Assembly: GCA_027047735.1 (NCBI GenBank)
Contig: JALTUD010000132.1
Coordinates: 1 to 7,889 of the forward strand
Reading direction: 5' to 3'
Length of the DNA: 7,889 nucleotides
Source of the DNA: Flavobacteriales bacterium
Lineage (GTDB): Bacteria > Bacteroidota > Bacteroidia > Flavobacteriales_D > Parvicellaceae
Shown here in pieces: positions 1-5,774 of this stretch. Below the pieces are notes generated by a model. It saw only the letters and a program-made list of their open reading frames with translations, did not search any database and was not told where the DNA came from. A program made the position numbers and the translations under genes. Positions within the stretch are counted from its first letter, which is position 1. The number at the start of each line of letters is the position of its first letter.

Positions 1-626
1 GGTGGTGTCCATTCAAATCCGTCGGGTGCTGTTCCGTTAAGCGTTGTACTTTCGCCTATTGCAATGGATACGTCTTGACCTGCATCTACGGTGTATTCTA
101 CGCCTAATCCCGTGGCTACGATATTGAATGTACAAGATGCGGGGTTGGTTACACCTGCACCATTTAAATCTCCATCGACTAACACGTAATAAGTGGTATT
201 GGGCAATAAATTCGGAGCTGAAAGAGAAAAATCGGTGGATTGATTGGATTCGCAATTGGAAACGGCGGTGTAGGTTGACGCATCACAAGGGGTGCTTGCC
301 AAAACGACCACGGCTTGTATTTCGTTATCGTAGGTGGGGTCGTTGTTGCAATTGATATTGGAAAAATTAACCGACACGTCTCCGCCTTGATCGTTGGTGG
401 TAAAGCTAAACCATACGGTATTGTCCAAGGCAAAACAGAAATCGCCTGCTGTTGAACTTCCGTCTGAACAGCCTGCACATGCGGATACTGTTGCATCCGT
501 ATTGGTTGCTAAAACGGGTTGATTGCCACAAAGTGTTGTTGCGTTAGCACAATCGTCGTTGGCGGGTTGTGCCCAAGAAAATTGAGCAATAAACAACATT
601 AATATAAAAGGGATAATCTCTTTCAT
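1..626 (-). CDS. Secreted Cys-rich protein, N-terminal 208 residues (3' end outside window)
   Basis: The reading frame opens at the ATG at 626 and stays open to the left edge, giving 208 codons without a stop, so the gene continues outside. Residues 1-19 (MKEIIPFILMLFIAQFSWA) form a signal peptide with likely cleavage before Q20. The mature protein begins QPANDDCANATTL, a start common in exported Bacteroidota proteins. Residues about 24-170 look like one beta-sandwich domain (NTVWFSFTT near 69-77, LLPNTTYYVLVDG near 140-152), as in many type IX-secreted proteins. Residues from about 180 (VDAGQDVSIAIGESTTLNG) resemble the start of a PKD- or Ig-like repeat. Nine cysteines (26, 33, 50, 53, 64, 93, 114, 125, 165) suggest disulfides outside the cytoplasm. 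The start lies 3 bases after the ftsE stop with no Shine-Dalgarno. A type IX sorting domain at the C-terminus is inferred but not visible; function unknown. Confidence 0.85.
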   Translation of the reverse strand, partial: MKEIIPFILMLFIAQFSWAQPANDDCANATTLCGNQPVLATNTDATVSACAGCSDGSSTAGDFCFALDNTVWFSFTTNDQGGDVSVNFSNINCNNDPTYDNEIQAVVVLASTPCDASTYTAVSNCESNQSTDFSLSAPNLLPNTTYYVLVDGDLNGAGVTNPASCTFNIVATGLGVEYTVDAGQDVSIAIGESTTLNGTAPDGFEWTP

Positions 627-629
627 GTA

Positions 630-1337
630 TTATCGATGTATTAAAAATTCAGGGGCTTGAGCTAGGTTAATTTCCTCTAAACGTTCTTCGGCACAACGAA
701 AAGTCCTGCTGGGGAAATTCTGCATCATATCGTAGTCGTGTGTTGCCATAATTACGGCTTTGCCGTTATTGCTTATGTCGAATAGGATTTTCATGATTTC
801 GTTGGTGGTTTCGGGGTCTAGGTTTCCTGTGGGTTCATCGGCTATGATGAGTTCGGGGTCGTTGATTAATGCCCGGGCTATGGCTACTCGTTGTTGTTCT
901 CCTCCTGAAATTTGGTGCGGAAATTTATTCTCACTCCCTTGCATACCTACTTTTATCAGTAGCTCTTGAACTTTTTGATTCATTTTGCTTTTGTCTTTCC
1001 AACCGGTGGCTTTCATGACAAACAGCAAGTTGTCTTTTATACTTCTGTCGGACAACAATTGAAAATCTTGAAAGACAATGCCCAATTTTCTTCGTAAAGC
1101 TAAGATGTTCTTTCGTTTAATTTTAACTAAGGAATAACCTGCAACTCTCGCCAACCCTTCCTTTATTGGAATATCACCATAGAGTGCTTTTAACAAAGAA
1201 CTTTTACCGCTTCCTGTCTTTCCTATCAGATAGATAAATTCGCCACGACTTACGTCCAAAGAAATATTTCTAAGTACAACTTGTTCGTGTTGGCGAAGGG
1301 TTACTCCATCTATGTATATGATTTTATCGTCATTCAT
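630..1337 (-). CDS. ftsE: FtsE-type ABC transporter ATP-binding protein
   Basis: This 235-residue protein is a complete single ABC nucleotide-binding domain. Visible motifs are Walker A GKTGSGKS (39-46), the Q-loop in GIVFQDFQLL (Q90), the signature ISGGEQQR (143-150), Walker B LIIADE (163-168) followed by PTGNLD, and the H-loop MATHD (H200). FQDFQLL and EPTGNLDPE fit FtsE and the related LolD/MacB class better than importers. In the known system FtsE pairs with the membrane protein FtsX at the division site and controls peptidoglycan hydrolases. No ftsX or other membrane partner is visible here, so the FtsE name rests on sequence alone. The gene starts 4 bases after an upstream small lipoprotein gene and ends 3 bases before a secreted-protein gene, suggesting cotranscription with envelope genes. 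A LolD- or MacB-like ATPase is the main alternative. Confidence 0.9.
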   Translation of the reverse strand: MNDDKIIYIDGVTLRQHEQVVLRNISLDVSRGEFIYLIGKTGSGKSSLLKALYGDIPIKEGLARVAGYSLVKIKRKNILALRRKLGIVFQDFQLLSDRSIKDNLLFVMKATGWKDKSKMNQKVQELLIKVGMQGSENKFPHQISGGEQQRVAIARALINDPELIIADEPTGNLDPETTNEIMKILFDISNNGKAVIMATHDYDMMQNFPSRTFRCAEERLEEINLAQAPEFLIHR

Positions 1338-1341
1338 CGGC

Positions 1342-1605
1342 TTAGTTCTTCATCAGCTTTAGGTAAAAATCTTTATCGCCTTCAAATCCGTTGCACTCTA
1401 TCATTTTGTAATTTACCGTTTCGTGTTCTTCTTTTCCTTTGAGTGTTCCTTTGTATTTACTCGCCCATTCTTTTACGCAGATGATTTTTTCATCTTCGGG
1501 CAATTGGGCACAATGGCAATAATCATCTGCAATTTGTTCGGGCGTGTAATGAGTTTGACAAGAGTAAAAACCTATACAACTCGCTATTAGAACGAAATTT
1601 CGCAT
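1342..1605 (-). CDS. Small putative lipoprotein with CxC motif
   Basis: An 87-residue protein of no family I recognise. The N-terminus MRNFVLIASCIGFYSC looks like a short lipoprotein signal with a loose lipobox FYSC, making C16 the probable lipidated residue; it is weaker than the lipobox of the upstream neighbour. The mature part has four cysteines: C30 and C32 in YCHC, C43 and C71, enough for two disulfides. The rest is short, charged and soluble, with no further membrane segment. It lies 3 bases after the neighbouring small lipoprotein gene and 4 bases before ftsE. Similar length, the shared CxC and the shared four mature cysteines suggest the two lipoproteins are distant relatives, though other identity is low. 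An envelope location is inferred; the role is unknown. Confidence 0.75.
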   Translation of the reverse strand: MRNFVLIASCIGFYSCQTHYTPEQIADDYCHCAQLPEDEKIICVKEWASKYKGTLKGKEEHETVNYKMIECNGFEGDKDFYLKLMKN

Positions 1606-1608
1606 ATT

Positions 1609-1869
1609 TTATTTTTTGTCTTCGGGAACTTTGCGATCTTCTTCGATACAACTGTATAGTAATTCCGCCATATTGGCTTCGTCCTTTGTCATTTCATCAA
1701 AGGAATTGTATTGATTCATGGCTTTTGATAAAGCACACGAACAAAAACGGTCGCTTAACTTTTGTTTTTGGCAATCCTCGATGAATTTATCTTTGTCTTG
1801 CTTTGTCCACGAGCTACAAGATGCTAATGTTGCGATGCTTATGACTACAAGTATGTTTTTTATTTGCAT
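1609..1869 (-). CDS. Small lipoprotein with conserved cysteines
   Basis: An 86-residue protein when started at the ATG at 1869. A longer frame begins at 1896, but the inner start gives a textbook lipoprotein signal, MQIKNILVVISIATLASC, with lipobox LASC and lipidated C18, so I chose it. The mature part begins SSWTKQDKDKF and carries C33, C43 and C45 in FCSCAL, and C74 in YSCIEE. A W-x-x-x-D-K-x-x-F, then C, then CxC layout is a pattern I associate with short Bacteroidota lipoproteins of unknown function. It is probably periplasmic, attached to a membrane. Its start is 50 bases from the upstream DUF4296 gene stop, and its stop is 3 bases before the next lipoprotein gene. I saw no convincing promoter in the 50-base gap. 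Confidence 0.8.
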   Translation of the reverse strand: MQIKNILVVISIATLASCSSWTKQDKDKFIEDCQKQKLSDRFCSCALSKAMNQYNSFDEMTKDEANMAELLYSCIEEDRKVPEDKK

Positions 1870-1919
1870 AGTTAAATTGGTAATAAACAAGTTCAAAAAG
1901 CTAAGTTAAACAATCCATT

Positions 1920-2558
1920 TTATTTTTTGAGTTTATTTTTCAATTCGTTTTTAAAAAGATTGAACATAGGTTTGGTGTGGGTTGAAATATTGAAACTTTG
2001 ACGAAAGGAAAGACTGTCGGTTCCGAATTGCTTTAGCAAGGTATCTTTTACACATTGAAATACCGAATCTTTTATCTGCGTGTAAGACAGATTATCGTTT
2101 AGAATGATTCCTGCGACAAGGGTATCTTCTATCAGAAGATGCATGAGTTTGATGCGGTTTAGAGGGACTATTGCGGGTAGTGTATCGGTTATATTGACGT
2201 AATCTCTATCTTTTAGCACCAGATTTTCTTCTACTTGGATATAGACTTCTTCCAAAAGTTTCGGGTGAGCGGAATAGTATTTCAGGTTATCTCTGTATTC
2301 TTTTTCCGTAATGCCGTAGCGATCAAAAATTTCTTTGTAATAGTTTTCGGCACTATCCATAATAAAAACCTGATTCACTGAATTGTCGTTTAAATGACCT
2401 TCGATGAGTTGGACATCGGTCATTAGTTTTATGAACTCTTCTTTACTCAGGGCTTGTTCTTTGGGCGGGATAAAGTCGTTTTCTTCACTTTCGGAAGAGC
2501 AAGAGAATAATCCGATTGTTAATGATGATATGAGTAATAAACAGGTAGTATATTTCAT
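1920..2558 (-). CDS. DUF4296 domain lipoprotein
   Basis: A 212-residue lipoprotein. The signal MKYTTCLLLISSLTIGLFSC ends in lipobox LFSC with lipidated C20. The following SSESEEND is strongly acidic and could act as a lipoprotein export signal to the cell surface, as known in Bacteroidota; this is inference. Residues about 31-114 match the DUF4296 pattern: LSKEEFIKLMTDVQL (37-51), YKEIFDRYGIT (74-84), YRDNLKYYSAHP (88-99), then an amphipathic helix ending at L113. DUF4296 has no known function. The remaining 98 residues seem to repeat the same layout at low identity. The gene is the first after a long structured intergenic region, so its promoter should lie in 2559-2700, but I could not place a TAnnTTTG box there. 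The start lacks a Shine-Dalgarno (AACCAACCACCT precedes the ATG). Confidence 0.85.
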   Translation of the reverse strand: MKYTTCLLLISSLTIGLFSCSSESEENDFIPPKEQALSKEEFIKLMTDVQLIEGHLNDNSVNQVFIMDSAENYYKEIFDRYGITEKEYRDNLKYYSAHPKLLEEVYIQVEENLVLKDRDYVNITDTLPAIVPLNRIKLMHLLIEDTLVAGIILNDNLSYTQIKDSVFQCVKDTLLKQFGTDSLSFRQSFNISTHTKPMFNLFKNELKNKLKK

Positions 2559-2582
2559 AGGTGGTTGGTTATATTAATTTTT

Positions 2583-2607
2583 GCGTTAGGGATTGTATCC
2601 CTAACGC
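2583..2607. repeat. Palindrome GCGTTAGGGAT with 3-base loop
   Basis: Perfect 11-bp inverted repeat: GCGTTAGGGAT at 2583-2593, loop TGT, and ATCCCTAACGC at 2597-2607. The minus-strand arm read with its flank, CTCGCGTTAGGGATA (2610 down to 2596), recurs on the plus strand at 2792-2806, where it begins the larger structured element. It sits 25 bases before the DUF4296 start codon, so it would lie in that gene's leader or promoter. No T run follows, so a terminator role is not supported. Confidence 0.85.
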
Positions 2608-2657
2608 GAGTAAAATAGACGGTATAAAGCGTTTTTTGATTCCTTATCCATCTTCAT

Positions 2658-2696
2658 AAAAATTTTCCATAGCTGGGGCTATGCAAAAGAATTTTT
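2658..2696. repeat. Small imperfect hairpin
   Basis: CATAGC (2668-2673) pairs with GCTATG (2678-2683) across a TGGG loop. An outer A/T helix, AAAAATT (2658-2664) with AATTTTT (2690-2696), extends it after an asymmetric internal loop. The structure is weak outside the 6-bp core, and a function is not evident. Part of the mosaic of inverted repeats in this gap. Confidence 0.5.
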
Positions 2697-2744
2697 CATC
2701 GTCTAAATAAACTAAAACTCTTTTTCTTACCGCTCATTTCACTG

Positions 2745-2777
2745 AGACCTAGTAGGTTTTGAAAACCTACTAGGTCT
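2745..2777. repeat. 16-bp palindromic repeat AGACCTAGTAGGTTTT
   Basis: AGACCTAGTAGGTTTT (2745-2760) is followed by a single G and then its exact reverse complement (2762-2777). Palindromes of the type ACCTnnnAGGT with A/T-rich centres are, to my recollection, frequent between genes in flavobacterial genomes, where they act as dispersed repeats or bidirectional transcription stops. Here the plus-strand side is followed by GAAAAAAG, which on the minus strand is a T6 run placed before the hairpin rather than after it, so stopping the uvrA transcript by the canonical mechanism is not supported. A hairpin-type repeat is certain; its role is open. Confidence 0.85.
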
Positions 2778-2794
2778 GAAAAAAGATTAGTCTC

Positions 2795-2932
2795 GCGTTA
2801 GGGATAGGAACGGCATCCTTTTGGTGTGTTGCATATATGCACACCAAAAGATATAGTGGATAGCCCGACCCCAATCTGCAAAAACAACGTTTCGCGAGAG
2901 CGATATGTTGTTTTTGCAGATTGGGGGAACGC
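2795..2932 (+). ncRNA. Candidate structured RNA / intergenic repeat element
   Basis: Read on the plus strand, about 138 bases fold into nested helices. The ends pair: GCGTT (2795-2799) with AACGC (2928-2932). Inside, GGCATCC (2812-2818) pairs with GGATAGCC (2858-2865) with one bulged A, closing a hairpin CTTTTGGTGTG/CACACCAAAAG (2818-2828/2840-2850; the end base C2818 is shared). A second hairpin has a perfect 20-bp stem (2869-2888 with 2907-2926), continued by a G-U and a U-A pair, a U-U mismatch and UCGC/GCGA around a GAGA loop (2896-2899). GAGA is a GNRA tetraloop only on the plus strand, which argues for that strand. The segment GGATAG occurs twice (2802-2807, 2858-2863), so ATCC at 2815-2818 has two possible partners. 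I recall similar GCGTTAGGGAT...GGCATCC...GGATAGCCCG strings between genes of flavobacteria, but cannot confirm a named family. No promoter was identified. Confidence 0.6.
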
Positions 2933-2949
2933 CCATATTATTGTTATTG

Positions 2950-5763
2950 TTACACATGTTTTAATTTTTCTTTTAGGTATTTTGCGGTGTATGATTCTTT
3001 GTTTTGTGCTAATGCTTCGGGGGTGCCGGCAAAGATAATGTTTCCGCCTTGGTCGCCTCCTTCTTTTCCCATATCGATTATCCAATCGGCACATTTGATT
3101 ATCTCCATATTGTGCTCGATAACGAGGACGCTATGCCCTAAATCAAGTAAGGAATAAATAGCGGTGAGTAATTTATCAATATCATGAAAATGTAAACCGG
3201 TTGTCGGTTCATCAAAAATAAAGAGAGTCTTTGCAGGATTGTTTTTGCGGGATAGAAATGATGCCAATTTTATTCGCTGTGCCTCTCCTCCGCTCAAGGT
3301 GTTTCCTGCTTGACCTAACTGAACATATCCTAACCCTACGTCTTGCAAGGGTTTTAGTTTGGTGATGATTTTTTGCTCTTGTTTACCTAAGTTTTGAGCA
3401 AAAAAATCGATGGCATCATCGATGGTCATTGTGAGTACATCGTAGATATTTTTCCCTCGATAATGTACGTCTAACACATCTTCTTTAAATCGTTTTCCTC
3501 TGCATACTTCACATTCTAAATGAACATCTGCCATAAATTGCATGGAAACGGTTATTTGACCTTCGCCTTCGCAAGCATCGCAACGACCGCCCGGCACATT
3601 AAAACTAAAATGTTTCGGGGTAAAACCATTGACTACCGATAAAGGTTGCCCGGCAAACAAGGCTCTGATTTCATCATAAGCCTTAACATAAGTAACGGGA
3701 TTGGAACGGGAACTTTTTCCAATCGGATTTTGGTCAACAAATTCTATTTTTTTAATGTCTTTCCAATCGCCTTTTAACGTTGCGTAATTTTTAGTCAGAA
3801 AAGAAGTTCCCTCTATTGCTTTTTTGATTGCCGGGTATAGAATCTGCTTGACTAACGTAGATTTCCCGCTACCACTCACTCCGGTTACAACGGTTAGACA
3901 CTCCAAAGGAATTTCTACATCCAAATTATGGATATTATTTTGTTCTGCTCCCGTAAGAATAATGCTTTTGTTCCATGTTCTGCGAGGTGAAGGAATTTCT
4001 ATTTTTCGTTCTCCTGTGAGATACTGTGCTGTCAGACTATTTTCTGCTGTTTTCAGCTCATCTAAGCGACCTTGAAAAACTACTTCTCCTCCAAAAGTTC
4101 CTGCTCTTTCTCCCATATCGATAATTTCATCGGCGGATTGCATAATCTCTTCATCGTGTTCTACTACGATAACCGTATTTCCGACATCGCGAAGTGCCAA
4201 CAGCACCTTTAACAGACGTTGCGTATCTCTGGGATGAAGACCGATACTGGGCTCGTCCAAAATATACATTGCTCCGACCAAACTGCTTCCCAAAGAAGTG
4301 GCTAAGTTTATCCGTTGAGACTCTCCTCCGGATAAAGTATTTGATTTTCTGGATAAGGTCAGATACCCCAAACCAACATCACTTAAAAATTGTAAGCGGG
4401 ATTCTATCTCTATCAACAATTGTTTGGCTATGAATTTATCCCTGTCGCTAATATTTAAATTCTTAATTCTTTGCAGAGCCTCATCAATACTTACAGAAGT
4501 AATATCGGTTATGGAATAACCTCCTACTTTCACATATCCGGCATCTTTTCTCAGGCGTGTCCCTTTGCAATCGGGGCAATCGGTTCTCCCTCTGTAACGA
4601 CTAAGCAAGACGCGAAACTGTATCTTATAAGATTGAGATTCTACCTCTTTAAAAAAAGCATTTAACCCTTCAAAATACTGATTTCCCGTCCAAAGCAATT
4701 GTTGCTGTTCTTCGGTTAAATCTCGAACAGGTTTATGAACGGGGAAATCGAATTTATGGGCATTCATAACCAACTGCCTGTTCCACCAACTCATTTTTTC
4801 CCCTCGCCAACACGCTATGGCTTCTTCATAGATAGAAAGATTTTTATCGGGAATGACTAAATCGGGGTCTATGCCCAACACTTGACCAAAACCCTCACAA
4901 GTGGGGCAAGCTCCGACAGGATTGTTAAAGGCGAAAAAATTCGGTGTAGGTTCTTCAAATTTTATTCCGTCCAACTCAAATTTATTGGAAAACGTACGTT
5001 CGATTATCTCTTCTCCAAACAAAAGCACTTTACACGTGCCTTGCCCCTCCAAAAAAGCCGTTTCGATAGACTCTGCCAACCTCGCTTTGGCATCATCATC
5101 CCATTCTTTTTTGACTAATCTGTCGATGAGTAAATCCAAAGATTGTTGTTCAATGGTTTCATTGTTTAACAAACTTTCCAACTTGATAATTTTCCCATCC
5201 GAATACCCTCTGGAAAAACCTTGCCCGATTAAAATTTCTATTTGTTTTTTTAATGTACGCCCGATAGGAAGAACAACAGGCGAAACAATGACAAATTTAG
5301 TTTTGTCTTTTACCTCATCAAGGTAAGCTATAACATCATTAACGCCTTCTTTTTTGACTTCTTTTCCCGAAACAGGCGAAAAAGTTTTCCCAATCCGGGC
5401 AAAAAGGATTTTCAGATAATCATAAATCTCGGTAGAAGTTCCAACGGTACTACCTGAATTGGTTGTATTTACTTTTTGCTCAATGGCAATAGCCGGTGCT
5501 ATACCTTTAATATTGTCAACATCAGGTTTATCTAATCTCCCCAAAAACTGACGTGCGTAGGAACTTAAACTTTCTACATATCTTCGTTGCCCTTCGGCAT
5601 ATAAGGTATCAAAAGCCAAAGAGGACTTCCCTGATCCGGAAAGCCCTGTAATAACCGTCAACTTATTCCTCTGAATAGCGACATCTATATTTTTAAGATT
5701 GTGAACACGAGCTCCTTTAATTAAAATTTGAGAGCGTTGTTTCTTTTTTTTAGTGTCTGGCAT
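2950..5763 (-). CDS. uvrA: Excinuclease ABC subunit A (UvrA)
   Basis: A 937-residue protein, full length for UvrA, the damage-sensing ATPase that loads UvrB onto lesions in nucleotide-excision repair. Two ABC modules are visible. Module one has Walker A GLSGSGKS (40-47), zinc ligands CPTC (about 284-287) and CPDC (about 394-397), signature TLSGGESQRINLA (about 475-487) and Walker B YILDEPSIGLH (about 500). Module two has Walker A GVSGSGKST (from 628), a zinc finger CDAC...CEVC (about 727-752), signature TLSGGEAQRIKLA (about 821-833) and LFIFDEPTTGLH (about 845). The first residues, MPDTKKKKQRSQ, are basic and encoded partly by an A8 run. The start is fixed by an AGGAG motif 6 bases upstream. 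It follows recA by 11 bases and is probably cotranscribed with it. All key residues appear intact. Confidence 0.98.
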   Translation of the reverse strand: MPDTKKKKQRSQILIKGARVHNLKNIDVAIQRNKLTVITGLSGSGKSSLAFDTLYAEGQRRYVESLSSYARQFLGRLDKPDVDNIKGIAPAIAIEQKVNTTNSGSTVGTSTEIYDYLKILFARIGKTFSPVSGKEVKKEGVNDVIAYLDEVKDKTKFVIVSPVVLPIGRTLKKQIEILIGQGFSRGYSDGKIIKLESLLNNETIEQQSLDLLIDRLVKKEWDDDAKARLAESIETAFLEGQGTCKVLLFGEEIIERTFSNKFELDGIKFEEPTPNFFAFNNPVGACPTCEGFGQVLGIDPDLVIPDKNLSIYEEAIACWRGEKMSWWNRQLVMNAHKFDFPVHKPVRDLTEEQQQLLWTGNQYFEGLNAFFKEVESQSYKIQFRVLLSRYRGRTDCPDCKGTRLRKDAGYVKVGGYSITDITSVSIDEALQRIKNLNISDRDKFIAKQLLIEIESRLQFLSDVGLGYLTLSRKSNTLSGGESQRINLATSLGSSLVGAMYILDEPSIGLHPRDTQRLLKVLLALRDVGNTVIVVEHDEEIMQSADEIIDMGERAGTFGGEVVFQGRLDELKTAENSLTAQYLTGERKIEIPSPRRTWNKSIILTGAEQNNIHNLDVEIPLECLTVVTGVSGSGKSTLVKQILYPAIKKAIEGTSFLTKNYATLKGDWKDIKKIEFVDQNPIGKSSRSNPVTYVKAYDEIRALFAGQPLSVVNGFTPKHFSFNVPGGRCDACEGEGQITVSMQFMADVHLECEVCRGKRFKEDVLDVHYRGKNIYDVLTMTIDDAIDFFAQNLGKQEQKIITKLKPLQDVGLGYVQLGQAGNTLSGGEAQRIKLASFLSRKNNPAKTLFIFDEPTTGLHFHDIDKLLTAIYSLLDLGHSVLVIEHNMEIIKCADWIIDMGKEGGDQGGNIIFAGTPEALAQNKESYTAKYLKEKLKHV

Positions 5764-5767
5764 AACA

Positions 5768-5774
5768 CTCTCCT
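5768..5774 (-). promoter_or_regulatory. Shine-Dalgarno sequence for uvrA
   Basis: On the minus strand the recA stop TAA is directly followed by AGGAGAG, then TGTT and the uvrA ATG. The AGGAG core is 6 bases from the start codon, a good distance for anti-Shine-Dalgarno pairing. Most other starts in this window have A-rich leaders without such a motif, as expected for Flavobacteriia, so this site stands out and supports the chosen start. Confidence 0.65.

Larger units (their letters stand above)
2559..2949. other. Structured intergenic region between uvrA and the DUF4296 gene
   Basis: This 391-base stretch holds no protein gene I can support. From high to low coordinates it contains a candidate structured RNA or repeat element (2795-2932), a long palindrome (2745-2777), a small hairpin (2668-2683, extendable with A/T pairing to 2658-2696) and an 11-bp palindrome (2583-2607). 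It must also hold the end of the uvrA transcript and the promoter of the DUF4296 gene, but no canonical terminator (GC hairpin followed by a T run on the minus strand) and no clear -7 box was found. The density of inverted repeats suggests an accumulation site for dispersed intergenic repeats. Confidence 0.8.

Noticed and set aside
37..496. Open frames of 70-105 codons on both strands inside the left-edge gene
   Set aside because: They overlap the 208-codon frame that has a signal peptide and domain-like sequence; their translations are Arg-, Cys- or Pro-rich without family features.
1870..1896. Longer start for the small lipoprotein at 1896
   Set aside because: It would add nine residues before a complete lipoprotein signal whose own Met at 1869 gives a standard n-region, h-region and lipobox.
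1864..1920. Promoter in the 50-base gap before the small lipoprotein gene (TAGCTTTTTG on the minus strand)
   Set aside because: It lacks the G of the TAnnTTTG consensus at the right position and has no TTG at a suitable distance.
2869..2926. 20-bp hairpin as the intrinsic terminator of uvrA
   Set aside because: It starts 23 bases after the uvrA stop, but on the minus strand it is followed by GTCGGGCTATCC rather than a T run, and it fits better inside the larger folded element.
2798..3157. Overlapping frames of 70-98 codons on both strands over the uvrA 3' end and the structured element
   Set aside because: They run through the inverted repeats and the uvrA coding region in other frames, with compositions typical of shadows.
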